Source of the DNA: DASVTR01 sp036382855
GTDB taxonomy: Bacteria; Acidobacteriota; Blastocatellia; Pyrinomonadales; Pyrinomonadaceae
Reading direction: 5' to 3'
Length of the DNA stretch: 64,000 nucleotides
Assembly (NCBI GenBank): GCA_036382855.1
Contig: DASVPO010000008.1
Location: forward strand, 1-64,000
In this document: positions 24,988 to 33,240 of the stretch, one piece after another
How positions within the stretch are numbered: the stretch's first letter is position 1
Layout of the letters: each line of letters opens with the position of its first letter
Made by a program: the position numbers and the translations under genes
Notes under the pieces: model-generated
Database searches by the model: none
The model's input: the letters and a program-made list of their open reading frames with translations, nothing else
What the model was told of the DNA's origin: nothing

Positions 24988-25854
24988 CTACTGAGCCAAG
25001 GCTAGCTGTGCAGGCTTGTTGACGCTCTTGAGCTTGATGTCGAGCCTGCCAAGCTCGTTGCTGATTTGAGCTTTGACGGGAATACGGCGTGCGTCGTCCG
25101 TAAACCAGATCGCCATTTTGCCTTTGCCTCTGAGCAGGCGACCCTCACCGAAGATTTCAGGCTCGACGCGCAACGTCCAGACCTGCCCGAGCACGGTCTT
25201 CATCTTCCTGCGTTCGGTCACGCGGACGGGCGTGCGATAGACCTGCCCTGAATCGCTGACCAGCATCTCGAAGCTCTGACCTGTGGCGAGCGGCTGTGTG
25301 CGCAGAAAATAGAAGGCCGTGGCGATGTCATGCACAGAGCCGCTCAGTTGATTGGTGACGACCCGAGGCGGACGGTTCGGGTCGTTGGGGTCGCGCTCAG
25401 TCCAGACAACCTTACCGGCGTTGCGGTCGAAGACGGCTTCGCTGATGCGTTTGCGTTTGCCCTGCTCGTCAATCTTGTTGGATTGCAGCACGGAGAAGGG
25501 CACAGGCTCGACAGTTGATTCGATGCGCTGGCGGAAGCTGAGGCCGAAGAGCTTGAGCAGGATGCCTTTCGTGACAGCCTCCATCGTGATGCGCAAATTC
25601 TGAGAGTTGTGCTTATCCTGCGTCGCGGCGTTTGGCGCGTCGGTCGTGCGAGTTGATGTAAAGCGTAGCTCTGCGACGTTGATGCCGCGCAGGATGGCTC
25701 GCGTAAACTCGCCTTCATAGATGAGCTCTTCAGTCGTCTCGAAGGGCGAGGCGGCGGGTTCGGCCGGCTGCACGTTGTCATGCGCGCGCACGTTATTGAA
25801 CGCAAGCGCACAGAGCAGGAGAGCTAAACTCAGAAGACGACTGCGATGATGCAT
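24988..25854 (-). CDS. Exported DUF3108 protein
   Basis: A signal peptide (LLSLALLLCALAFNNVRA) is followed by a beta-strand-rich domain of about 260 residues. It has the DUF3108 features: an early LIYEGEFTRAILRGINVAEL, a middle FRQRIESTVEPVPFSV, a YFLRTQPLATGQSFEM segment, and GKGKMAIWFTDDARRIPVKA near the end. These proteins are thought to be periplasmic or outer-membrane associated; no biochemical function is established. It is the last gene of the minus-strand heptose cluster, 9 nt after the methyltransferase-like gene. Confidence 0.8.
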   Translation of the reverse strand: MHHRSRLLSLALLLCALAFNNVRAHDNVQPAEPAASPFETTEELIYEGEFTRAILRGINVAELRFTSTRTTDAPNAATQDKHNSQNLRITMEAVTKGILLKLFGLSFRQRIESTVEPVPFSVLQSNKIDEQGKRKRISEAVFDRNAGKVVWTERDPNDPNRPPRVVTNQLSGSVHDIATAFYFLRTQPLATGQSFEMLVSDSGQVYRTPVRVTERRKMKTVLGQVWTLRVEPEIFGEGRLLRGKGKMAIWFTDDARRIPVKAQISNELGRLDIKLKSVNKPAQLALAQ

Positions 25855-25862
25855 GGCTAATC

Positions 25863-26396
25863 TTAACGTATGAAAAATGTTTTCAGCGCCAGCAATCCCC
25901 AGGCAATGAGCAGTCCCAAAGCCGCTCTATATTCTCGATAGCGCAAGTAGAGGCTGGCATCAAAACGCGCATCACGCGTCTGCTCATCCCTGTAGGGCCA
26001 GAGCCGCGGAATGAAGAGCGGGACGGCGCGCGCATAACGCTCGTAATCCTCACCGAACAGCTCGGCGAGGGTCGCTGCTTCGACGCGCATCACGGGCAAA
26101 TAGATGCCTAAAAAGAGTGCTGCGAAGAGAAGGCCGAGCAGCGGTTGCGCCGAGGCGATGGTGAAGCCGACGCCAAGGAGAAAGCTGCCCAGATAAAGCG
26201 GATTGCGCGTGTAAGCGTAGGGGCCTGAGGTTGCGAGGCGTGTGTTTTTGCGTATGTGCCCGGCGGACCATGCGCGTAATAGAAGTCCGACGAGCGCGAC
26301 TGCGCCTCCAGCGGCGAGCGTTAAGGGGCGCGGCCTCGCGAAGACCAGAAAGAGCGCGCCGCACACGAAGCCGAGCGGGACGCGCCAGCGCTGCAT
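25863..26396 (-). CDS. Isoprenylcysteine methyltransferase-like integral membrane protein
   Basis: Four or five hydrophobic segments surround the ICMT/PEMT-type signature TSGPYAYTRNPLYLGSFLLG and the later E...LAELFGEDYERYARAVP. These motifs bind SAM in known membrane methyltransferases, so a lipid or isoprenoid methylation is likely, with unknown substrate. I prefer ATG 26396, which comes 14 nt after the stop of the upstream gene and has an AGAGG site. Starts at 26444 or 26468 would overlap that gene by 35-59 nt. Confidence 0.78.
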   Translation of the reverse strand: MQRWRVPLGFVCGALFLVFARPRPLTLAAGGAVALVGLLLRAWSAGHIRKNTRLATSGPYAYTRNPLYLGSFLLGVGFTIASAQPLLGLLFAALFLGIYLPVMRVEAATLAELFGEDYERYARAVPLFIPRLWPYRDEQTRDARFDASLYLRYREYRAALGLLIAWGLLALKTFFIR

Positions 26397-26409
26397 CCAT
26401 GTTCCGCCT

Positions 26410-27486
26410 CTAGGCAACGCTGCTCGCCTCCGCCGCCGGAACATCACTGGCCCGCCGCAGTCTCTCACCGACGAAATGAAGCACCTGCTCGACTTCGATG
26501 TCCATGCAAATCCATTGCGAGCAGGAGCGACGATGACAATCCGTGCGGCAATGAATGTCTTTGCGCTCGATGCAGATGTCGGTCGGGCGCGGGCTGCCGT
26601 TGCGCCACCACTCGGTCGGGCCGAAGAGTCCGGCGACGGGTGCGCCTGCGGCGACGGCCAGATGCGTCGGCCCAGTATCGCCGCCGACGTACACTTGCGC
26701 CCGCCGCGCCAGAGCGTAAAAGCCTTTCAACGAAACGTTCACCATCCGCGCACGCCCCGCACGGCTCGATTGCAGGACACGTCCGGCCAGTTCGGTTTCG
26801 CCCGGCCCATAAGTGATGATGGAAGAAAGACCGTGATGCGTCCACAGTTCGTCGGCCAGTTGGCCGAAGCGCTCGGCGCTCCAGAGCTTCGTCGGCCAGC
26901 CGCCGCCCGGATTCAAAATCGCATACAGGCCCTTCGTGCCCTCGGCAGCCTCCTCGGCCTCAAGCTCGTGGGCGCGAAGGATGCTGATGGGAAACTCAAA
27001 TTCGGCAGGGTCAGTAGGCACACTGATGCCAAGCGCTTCTGCCGCCAGAGTAAGATTTTTGACGATGACGTGAGAGCGCAGCGGAACGCGTATAGTTCTG
27101 GTCAGCAGAAACCGGCTCGCCGGTTCGCGCAGAGATTCGCGCGCAAACCCGTAGCGGCGGGGTGCGCCGGACAGGCGAGCGATGGTTGCTGATTTGAGTA
27201 AGCCTTGAAAATCGAGTGCGACATCGAAGGCTGAGGCGCGTAGCCGACGTAACTGCTGACGCGGTGCCAGCAGCGTCTCCCCAGACACCGGCCAGCGCCT
27301 CAACACCTTCGTGTCCACTTCGATGAGGCGATTTAAAAATCGGTTGTCTCCGAGAATTCCAGCCGCGCGTCTTTCTACCACCCATGAGATTTCCGCGCGC
27401 GGCAGCGCCCGGCGGACGGCCGCCAGCACCGGCAAAGTGTGCACGATGTCTCCGATGCTACCGAGTTTGACGATGAGAAGACGCAT
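26410..27486 (-). CDS. GT9 glycosyltransferase, heptosyltransferase I-like
   Basis: The N-terminus MRLLIVKLGSIGDIVHTLPV is diagnostic for GT9 heptosyltransferases such as WaaC. The C-terminal domain has LNPGGGWPTKLW and YVGGDTGPTHLAVAAG with GLFGPTEWWRNG, the ADP-heptose-binding region. It should add the first L-glycero-D-manno-heptose to the LPS inner core on the inner membrane's cytoplasmic face. A Cys-rich segment near the end (RTDCHRRSCSQWICM) is as seen in many acidobacterial and other GT9 proteins. The true start is ATG 27486; upstream sequence to 27552 is only the translated hairpin. Confidence 0.88.
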   Translation of the reverse strand: MRLLIVKLGSIGDIVHTLPVLAAVRRALPRAEISWVVERRAAGILGDNRFLNRLIEVDTKVLRRWPVSGETLLAPRQQLRRLRASAFDVALDFQGLLKSATIARLSGAPRRYGFARESLREPASRFLLTRTIRVPLRSHVIVKNLTLAAEALGISVPTDPAEFEFPISILRAHELEAEEAAEGTKGLYAILNPGGGWPTKLWSAERFGQLADELWTHHGLSSIITYGPGETELAGRVLQSSRAGRARMVNVSLKGFYALARRAQVYVGGDTGPTHLAVAAGAPVAGLFGPTEWWRNGSPRPTDICIERKDIHCRTDCHRRSCSQWICMDIEVEQVLHFVGERLRRASDVPAAEASSVA

Positions 27487-27490
27487 TTTT

Positions 27491-27580
27491 AAGTGATGAG
27501 TGATGAGTGATGAGTGATGAGTAAAAGCAGCAATCCCGTATTTGCCACTCATTACTCATCACTCATTGCTCATCACTTTT
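27491..27580. repeat. Tandem-word hairpin, GTGATGA family (copy 1)
   Basis: The left arm is four GTGATGA words and the right arm TCATCAC/TCATTAC words. The loop includes TAAAAGCAGCAATCCCG. It overlaps the last 22 nt of the nucleotidyltransferase gene, whose final codons VMSNE and stop come from the right arm, and ends 4 nt from the glycosyltransferase ATG. Confidence 0.9.
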
Positions 27581-28068
27581 TTAACCATCTCCGTTGACGA
27601 ATGATCCTTTGGGTCGCCGACGATGGCGACACGCCCGCCGTAGGAGCGTACCACATCGCGCTCAGGAACAGTCTCTTCCGAGTAGTCTGTGCCTTTGGCG
27701 TGAACGTCAGGGCGAATGGCGCGCAGGAGCGCCTCGACCGTCCGCTCAGGGAAGATTGTGACGTAGTCCACGGCGCGCAGTGCTGCGATGATTTCGGCGC
27801 GCTCACGTTCGGGCACGAAGGGACGCCCCTCGCCCTTGAGAGAGCGCACCTGCTCATCCGAATTGATGGCGACGACGAGCACGTCGCCCAGGAGTCGTGC
27901 TCCTTCGAGATAACGTATGTGGCCGACGTGCAGAATGTCGAAGCAGCCGTTGGCGAAGACGATGCGTGCGCCGTTCTTGCGGGCAATCGCTATGTGCGCA
28001 ATCAGCCGGTTGCGGTCCAGAATTCGCGACGCCGCAGGATTTCTTGATTGTTCGTCAGTAGCCGACAT
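27559..28068 (-). CDS. rfaE2: Heptose-1-phosphate adenylyltransferase (separate HldE C-terminal domain)
   Basis: This cytidylyltransferase-fold enzyme couples ATP to D-glycero-beta-D-manno-heptose 1-phosphate. The signature FANGCFDILHVGHIRYL with the HxGH motif is clear. SDEQVRSLKGEGRP, the ERAEIIAALRAVDYV region and SST near the end (DHSSTEMVKK) complete it. In E. coli this is the C-terminal half of HldE; here it is a separate gene of 169 residues, directly downstream of the kinase. The C-terminal VMSNE is encoded by the GTGATGA hairpin. Confidence 0.92.
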   Translation of the reverse strand: MSATDEQSRNPAASRILDRNRLIAHIAIARKNGARIVFANGCFDILHVGHIRYLEGARLLGDVLVVAINSDEQVRSLKGEGRPFVPERERAEIIAALRAVDYVTIFPERTVEALLRAIRPDVHAKGTDYSEETVPERDVVRSYGGRVAIVGDPKDHSSTEMVKKVMSNE

Positions 28069-28131
28069 CTAATCCTATACTTAACAAGACATCGAAATTG
28101 CTGAGTAAAAACGTTAAAATCGCTGCCGCTC

Positions 28132-29163
28132 TTACGCGGTCTCGCCCCAGCGGAGGACGGAGGAGAGTAGTTCCTGCCTGTTAATAGAGGCCGTGCCGCG
28201 TTTCATTACGACGAGGCCGCCCGCGTGGTTGGCGAGGTGCGCTGCGTCTGCGAAGGATGCGCCGGAGGCGAGAGCCAGCGTGTAGGTAGCGATGACTGTA
28301 TCGCCTGCGCCGGTCACGTCAACGGCCTCCCGCGCGCCAACAGCGGGGATGTGCAGAGGCTCCGCACCCGCTTCGACGAGCAGCATACCGTGGCTGCCGC
28401 GTGTGATAAGGAGCGCCTGATAACCCAGCCGCTCGCGCAACTCAAGGCCAGCCGCAGCGACCTGCGCGGCATCCATCAGCTTACCGTCGAGCAGTTGCTC
28501 AACCTCGTCTTCGTTGGGAGTGGCGGAGGTGAAGCCGGGAAAGCGCGCGAGGCCGAAGCGTGAATCAACGAGCACGGGGAGCTTGCGGGACTGCGCCGCT
28601 TCCCTTAAGACGGCGACCGTCTCTGCGTCGGCCACGCCGTAGTTGTAATCGGAGATAATGACTGCATCGGCGCTCGCTATCTCTTCACGCAGGTGCGCTC
28701 GAAGGCGCTCTTGAAGCGAAGGCTCAATGGTCGGCTTGCCCTCGTAGTCAATGCGTATCACCTGCTGGCGCGTCGAGTGCAGTTGCCCGGCGAGGATGCG
28801 GACTTTAGTGGTCGTGCGTCCGCCCTCGACGGTGACCACCCTGCTACATTCGACGCCAGCCCCACGGAGCTTATCGAGCAGGGCCTTTCCCGCCTCATCA
28901 TCGCCGGTGAAGCCGACGAGCGAAGCGCGCCCGCCAAGCGCAGCGAGATTAAGAGCGCAGTTGGCCGCGCCTCCCGGCATCGTCTCCGTACGCTCGTAGC
29001 GCAGGATAAGCACGGGCGCTTCGCGCGAGACGCGGCTAATCTGCCCGTACAAAAACTGGTCGGCCACCAGATCCCCGACGACCACTATCTTCCGCTGCGG
29101 AAACAACCGCACCGTCGCCGTCAAACTCTCCTGCTGCGCTGTTTGCTCAACGCTCAATAGCAT
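28132..29163 (-). CDS. rfaE1: Heptose-7-phosphate kinase (separate HldE N-terminal domain)
   Basis: This PfkB/ribokinase-family protein (343 residues) phosphorylates heptose 7-phosphate at C1. Motifs are the N-terminal KIVVVGDLVADQFLYG, PGGAANCALNLAALGG, SDYNYGVA, a TPNEDEVEQLL segment and the catalytic VTGAGDTVIATYTLALA with its Asp base. It has a strong ribosome site (GGAGGA) just before ATG 29163. It lies between gmhB and the nucleotidyltransferase, in pathway order for ADP-heptose synthesis. Confidence 0.92.
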   Translation of the reverse strand: MLLSVEQTAQQESLTATVRLFPQRKIVVVGDLVADQFLYGQISRVSREAPVLILRYERTETMPGGAANCALNLAALGGRASLVGFTGDDEAGKALLDKLRGAGVECSRVVTVEGGRTTTKVRILAGQLHSTRQQVIRIDYEGKPTIEPSLQERLRAHLREEIASADAVIISDYNYGVADAETVAVLREAAQSRKLPVLVDSRFGLARFPGFTSATPNEDEVEQLLDGKLMDAAQVAAAGLELRERLGYQALLITRGSHGMLLVEAGAEPLHIPAVGAREAVDVTGAGDTVIATYTLALASGASFADAAHLANHAGGLVVMKRGTASINRQELLSSVLRWGETA

Positions 29164-29175
29164 TCCTCCGGGGAG

Positions 29176-29268
29176 AAGTGATGAGTAATGAGTGATGAGT
29201 GATGAGTAACAGAAAAACGCTCGTCACTTGCTTCAACTCATCACTCATTACTCATCACTCATCACTTC
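29176..29268. repeat. Tandem-word hairpin, GTGATGA family (copy 2)
   Basis: Arms of GTGATGA words (left) and TCATCAC/TCATTAC words (right, 29239-29268) enclose AACAGAAAAACGCTCGTC. The final codons VMSDE and the TAA of gmhB are read from the right arm. Confidence 0.9.
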
Positions 29269-29829
29269 AGTTATTCTTTTAACCGCTTCAAGCAAATCTT
29301 CGGCGACGATGTCGGGCGTGTGTTGCCAGGTGTCTCGCTGGTATTCCCACTCGCCGCGACCGTAGCCGCTAAGGACGAGTGCGGCGCGCGTCCCTGCATT
29401 GTGGGCAAGTTCGATGTCGCTGTAGCGGTCGCCTATCATCCAGCTTTCGTCGAGATTAATATCAAGCGCGGCGGCGGCCTGCGTAATCAAACCGGGTCTG
29501 GGCTTGCGACAATCGCAGGCAAGACGGTAGGGCGGCTGGCCTACAGTCGGATGGTGCGCGCAGTAGTAGATTGCGTCAAGGCGCGCGCCGCCTTTTTCCA
29601 GTTCGCTTTTGAGCACTCCATGAACGGAGTCAATCATCTCTTCCGTAAAGTAGCCACGAGCGACGCCCGCCTGATTCGTGACGAGAATCGCGAGCCAGCC
29701 AGCCTCGTTCAGCAAGCGCACGGCCTCCGCCGAATAGGGAAAGACACGATAACGCGCAGGGTGATTGACGTAGCCGACCTCTTCGGAAATCGTCCCGTCG
29801 CGATCCATGAAGACCGCGCGCCGTTTCAT
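29248..29829 (-). CDS. gmhB: D-glycero-D-manno-heptose 1,7-bisphosphate phosphatase
   Basis: This HAD-family phosphatase removes the C7 phosphate of heptose bisphosphate. HAD motif I is FMDRDGTIS (nucleophile and acid Asp). Motif II is LVTNQAG, and motif IV GDRYSDIELA. The zinc loop YYCAHHP...CDCRKPRPGL (Cys/His ligands) is typical of GmhB and histidinol-phosphatase relatives. The 193-residue length is normal. The start overlaps the stop of the heptosyltransferase II gene by 4 nt. The last five residues are from the GTGATGA hairpin. Confidence 0.93.
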   Translation of the reverse strand: MKRRAVFMDRDGTISEEVGYVNHPARYRVFPYSAEAVRLLNEAGWLAILVTNQAGVARGYFTEEMIDSVHGVLKSELEKGGARLDAIYYCAHHPTVGQPPYRLACDCRKPRPGLITQAAAALDINLDESWMIGDRYSDIELAHNAGTRAALVLSGYGRGEWEYQRDTWQHTPDIVAEDLLEAVKRITEVMSDE

Positions 29830-30923
29830 ACGCGCACCTCCGAAGCGGCTTCCGCCTCGCGCTTCATCAGAGCGCAGACGCGCGTGAAGACTTCCGTTGG
29901 TGTAATCGCAGTCATGCAGCGATGGTCAATCGGGCAATCGCGCAGCATGCAGGGCGCACACTCAGGCGGGCGACGGATAATCTCCGCCGCCTGCGAGAAG
30001 GGGCGCGTCGTGCGCGGGTCTGTCGGCCCGAAGATGACGAGCGTCGGGCGCTCAAGTGCGGCGGCGATGTGCGCCGGACCTGTGTCGTTGGTGACGAGCG
30101 CACCGGCGAGACTTAAAACGGCGACAGCCTGCGCGAGGCTTGTCCGTCCCGTCAACATAACCGGCTGGCCCTTCATCGTTGCGCCGACTTCAAGCGAAAC
30201 CTCCAACTCGTCTGCCGCGCCGACGAGCGCGACATCCATGCCCGCTTCGTCAATCAGCATATCTGCGAGCGCCGCGAAGCGTTCGGCGGGCCAACGCTTC
30301 GCACGGCTGTTGGTCGAACCCGGACAGAGCGCGACGAGCGGGCGCGTTCCCGTCGCTCCATGCTCTTGCAGGATGGAGCGTGCCTGCGCCTGTCTCTCTG
30401 CGGAGACGCACAGCGCGTAAGATGGCGCACGCTGTTCGATGTTGGACGTGCCGTAGAGCAGCCGTTCGAGTTGGCTGACGATGTTGAGATAGTAGAAGAC
30501 TTCGTGCCGCTCGCTTCTCCATGAGGGAAGAGGAAGCGGGTGGGTCAGAAGCGCGCGGCGTCCATCCGTCGCATAGCCCAGGCGGCGTGGCACACGAGCG
30601 CTAGCGGCAATCAACGCGGCCTCGAATGCATTCTGGAAGAGCACGGCCAGATCAAAACGGCGAGCGCGCCACTCTCTCGTCTGCCGCACGACCGCGCGCA
30701 CGTCGCGCTTCCCACGCTCATAAAGCAGAAGGTCGTCAATAAAATCCGCGCCGGCAAAAAGCCCTTCGGCCCACGGGCGCGTGGCGAGCGTGATGTGCGC
30801 CTCAGGCAACAGTTGCCGCAAAGCGCGCAGCGCCGGGACGGTCATCACCGCATCGCCGACCCAGTTTGTGCCCCGCACGACGACGCGTTCAATCCGCTCT
30901 GCCTGTAATCGTGGCTCTCTCAA
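29826..30923 (-). CDS. waaF: GT9 glycosyltransferase, heptosyltransferase II-like
   Basis: The N-terminus IERVVVRGTNWVGDAVMTVP and the segment LCPGSTNSRAKRWPAERFA are typical of WaaF, which adds the second heptose to the LPS inner core. LVTNDTGPAHIAAAL and IFGPTDPRTTRPF form the donor site. A Cys-rich end (ECAPCMLRDCPIDHRCM) is common in this group. The 365-residue length is normal. Translation is coupled to gmhB through an ATGA overlap. waaF assignment over a generic GT9 is likely from motif and neighbours. Confidence 0.9.
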   Translation of the reverse strand: MREPRLQAERIERVVVRGTNWVGDAVMTVPALRALRQLLPEAHITLATRPWAEGLFAGADFIDDLLLYERGKRDVRAVVRQTREWRARRFDLAVLFQNAFEAALIAASARVPRRLGYATDGRRALLTHPLPLPSWRSERHEVFYYLNIVSQLERLLYGTSNIEQRAPSYALCVSAERQAQARSILQEHGATGTRPLVALCPGSTNSRAKRWPAERFAALADMLIDEAGMDVALVGAADELEVSLEVGATMKGQPVMLTGRTSLAQAVAVLSLAGALVTNDTGPAHIAAALERPTLVIFGPTDPRTTRPFSQAAEIIRRPPECAPCMLRDCPIDHRCMTAITPTEVFTRVCALMKREAEAASEVRV

Positions 30924-31087
30924 GATAAACTCTAATCAATAATGGTTGCTTCAATAGTTTAACCGACAAACGCCAGCTTTCGCCTCCGCCCGTCAACACT
31001 CACACGGCAATCCACACAGAATTCTTTAGCACCACCTTAAAGCTTCTCTATCACTGACGCGTTCATCGCTCCGACTTCATGCTTGCT

Positions 31088-31930
31088 TTATAAGAGGCTG
31101 CGCAGTCCTGCTTCGATGCCGGTTTGCGGTTGCCAGCCGAGTTCGGCGCGAATGCGCGTCAGGTCGGAAACGTAGTTAAGCGGCGTCGGGGCAGGCAACG
31201 GATTCGTTGCATCAATCTGCGGCTCAAGCTCTATCAGTTGCCCGATGGTCTGGATGATGGCGCGAAGCTTTGCGCTGTTACGCGGGCCACCGCCGATATT
31301 GTAAAGCCCGCGCGGGAGCGACGAATCAACGAAGGCACGACAGGCTTTCGAGAAATCCTCGACGTGCAGAATGTCGCGCACAGGCTCGCCTTCGAGCGGC
31401 AGTCGGATCGGCCAGCCGCGCTTGACTGACTCGACGTAGTTTGTAACAAAGCCCGGCTCGTTATCGTCTGTCGGTCGCGCGTAGACGTTTGACATGCGGA
31501 AGATGCAGGCGCGAAATCCGCGCGCCTCAGCGTAATAATCAACGTAGCGTTCGCCTATCAGCTTTGACCATTCGAGCGCAGACTGGCCGCAATACTCCGT
31601 GCTGCACGTCTCAGGGACTTCCGCATACTGGTCTGCGTGTGCGCCGTAGACATCCTTCGTCGAAGCGTAGATGAAGGCGGCGCTCTCGCGGACGTTGCGC
31701 AGCACGTTCAAAGTGCCTTCGACGTTTGTGCGAAAGCAGCTATCTGCCGCCGCAGGGTCTTTGTCTAGATGCGCGGCGAGATGAATCACAACGTCGTAGT
31801 CTGCGATGAGGGCCGCGTCGTGCGGATTGAGAATGTCCAGATGCGAACGGCGCGAAAAATCGTCGGCGTTGAAGAAACGGCGAACGTGTGTGCCCAGATA
31901 ACCGCTGCCGCCTGTGACGATAATCTTCAT
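31088..31930 (-). CDS. Extended SDR sugar-nucleotide epimerase/dehydratase-like protein, atypical active site
   Basis: The N-terminus KIIVTGGSGYLG is the NAD-binding GxxGxxG motif, with LAAHLDKDP and YASTKDVYG following. The usual catalytic Tyr-x3-Lys is not intact: the SDR lysine appears as K123 in LEWSKLIGE, but the Tyr position is Leu119. The nearest Tyr (Y113) is 10 residues before the lysine. It may be an altered enzyme or a non-catalytic binder. The gene lies beside the heptose cluster, but it does not look like HldD. The start is ATG 31930; the reading to 31951 would take in repeat-linked sequence. Confidence 0.82.
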   Translation of the reverse strand: MKIIVTGGSGYLGTHVRRFFNADDFSRRSHLDILNPHDAALIADYDVVIHLAAHLDKDPAAADSCFRTNVEGTLNVLRNVRESAAFIYASTKDVYGAHADQYAEVPETCSTEYCGQSALEWSKLIGERYVDYYAEARGFRACIFRMSNVYARPTDDNEPGFVTNYVESVKRGWPIRLPLEGEPVRDILHVEDFSKACRAFVDSSLPRGLYNIGGGPRNSAKLRAIIQTIGQLIELEPQIDATNPLPAPTPLNYVSDLTRIRAELGWQPQTGIEAGLRSLL

Positions 31931-31937
31931 GCTGCTG

Positions 31938-32009
31938 GTTTCAGGATTCAAGCTTCAGATTTCAGATTCTCTGCCTGTTAGTCTGAAATCTGAGGCTTGA
32001 ATCCTGAAG
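31938..32009. repeat. Tandem-word hairpin, AGATTTC family (copy 1)
   Basis: The left arm is CAGGATTCAAGCTTCAGATTTCAGATTC and the right arm GTCTGAAATCTGAGGCTTGAATCCTG. It fills the gap between the K+ channel gene and the epimerase gene; the last base of the channel's stop codon touches it. Confidence 0.88.
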
Positions 32010-33044
32010 CTACTTTGCTCCCTGCGCTAATTCGTTAAACGTGACGAGCGCTTCCGTGCGCCCGATGACAACGAGTATGTCGCCTGCTTCGATGAGCGCG
32101 TCGCCGGAAGGATTGATGGTCATCTTTCCGTCGCGGTGTCGAATGGCGACGATGACGATGTTGAGTTCGGAGCGAATGTTGGTGGCGCTAATCTTGTGGC
32201 CTGCGTAGGGCGATCCGGGCGCGACTTCGAGTTGTTCAAACTTGAGGTCTAAGTCGTCGGCGGTGAAGGAGTCCATAAAATCCGCGACCGCAGGCTTCAA
32301 CAAAGCCTGAGCCATACGCTGGCTGCCGATGATGGTCGGCGCGACGACGCGGTTCGCGCCCGCACGCATCAGCTTGGCCTCGGCCTGCTCTTCGACGGCG
32401 CGCGCGACGATGTACAACTCGCGATTCAAATCGTGCGCCGTTAGAACGATATAGACGTTATCCGCGTCGTCGGGCAGGCAGGCGGCGAGGCCGCGCGCAC
32501 GCTCGACTCCTGCATCGCGCAGAGTCTCTTCCAGCGTCGCATCGCGGACGAGCACGTGCACACCCTCATCAATCAAGTCTGCGACCTTCTGCGCGTCTGT
32601 TTCGATAACGACGAAGGAGACGTGCGACCGCCGCATCTCGCGGATAATACGCGAGCCGACGCGGCCCGCGCCGCAGATAATAAAATGGTTGCGAAGCTTG
32701 TTCATCTCACGCTGGCGACGACGCGCGCCAAGGGCCGCGAGCAGTTCCGACTGCACAATCCATTGCACCGTGCTCGTCAGTATGTAAGCGACCGCGCCGA
32801 ACCCGAAGAACATGAAGAGGCTGGCGAAGATGCGCCCGGTAGTAGTCTCCGGCGGAAGGTCTCCGTAGCCGACCGTTGTCACCGTTTGCACAGTGACGTA
32901 GAGACTATCAACCAGCGACCAGCCTTCGGCCCAGTGAAAACCGAGCGTGCCGAACATGACGGCGACGGCCAACGCGACGAGCGCGTAGCGAATCCGAAAA
33001 CGTGGCCTCGCCGCAAGCCGCGAGCCGGGCGATGTCAACCTCAT
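32010..33044 (-). CDS. Two-helix potassium channel with RCK (TrkA) domains
   Basis: Two membrane helices (about residues 20-40 and 80-105) flank a pore with the K+ selectivity filter TVGYGD. A TrkA-N (RCK) domain follows with HFIICGAGRVGSRIIREM binding a nucleotide, and a TrkA-C domain closes the protein (GHKISATNI...GDILVVIGR). Such channels conduct K+ under control of NAD(H), ATP or Ca. The start is ATG 33044 with a GGAGAG site; the reading to 33116 adds a poor N-terminus. It begins the minus-strand group that runs into the heptose genes. Confidence 0.92.
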   Translation of the reverse strand: MRLTSPGSRLAARPRFRIRYALVALAVAVMFGTLGFHWAEGWSLVDSLYVTVQTVTTVGYGDLPPETTTGRIFASLFMFFGFGAVAYILTSTVQWIVQSELLAALGARRRQREMNKLRNHFIICGAGRVGSRIIREMRRSHVSFVVIETDAQKVADLIDEGVHVLVRDATLEETLRDAGVERARGLAACLPDDADNVYIVLTAHDLNRELYIVARAVEEQAEAKLMRAGANRVVAPTIIGSQRMAQALLKPAVADFMDSFTADDLDLKFEQLEVAPGSPYAGHKISATNIRSELNIVIVAIRHRDGKMTINPSGDALIEAGDILVVIGRTEALVTFNELAQGAK

Positions 33045-33160
33045 CTCTCTCCAGCCGCATCCAATGCTACGGTAACGAACCGGGCAACGGTAGCGAATAT
33101 GAGTATCCAGTGTCAAATTAACGCTAGACAGCCCCGAGGCTGAAAGATTACAGTCTTAAT

Positions 33161-33235
33161 GATGAATGATGAGCGATGAGTGATGAGCAGCAAACAGCTT
33201 TTCACTCATCACTCATCACTCATCACTCATCACTT
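33161..33235. repeat. Tandem-word hairpin, GTGATGA family (copy 3)
   Basis: The left arm GATGAATGATGAGCGATGAGTGATGAG faces four TCATCAC words. The loop is CAGCAAACAGCTTTT. The right arm is followed only by T7 and the ATG of the PBP1A gene. Confidence 0.9.
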
Positions 33236-33240
33236 TTTTT

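Noticed and set aside
27491..29268. Tandem GTGATGA words as a CRISPR array
   Set aside because: Units are 7 nt with no spacers and are arranged as an inverted pair. No cas genes are nearby.
29320..30420. 366-residue open frame on the plus strand
   Set aside because: It overlaps gmhB and waaF in antisense; those have strong family motifs.
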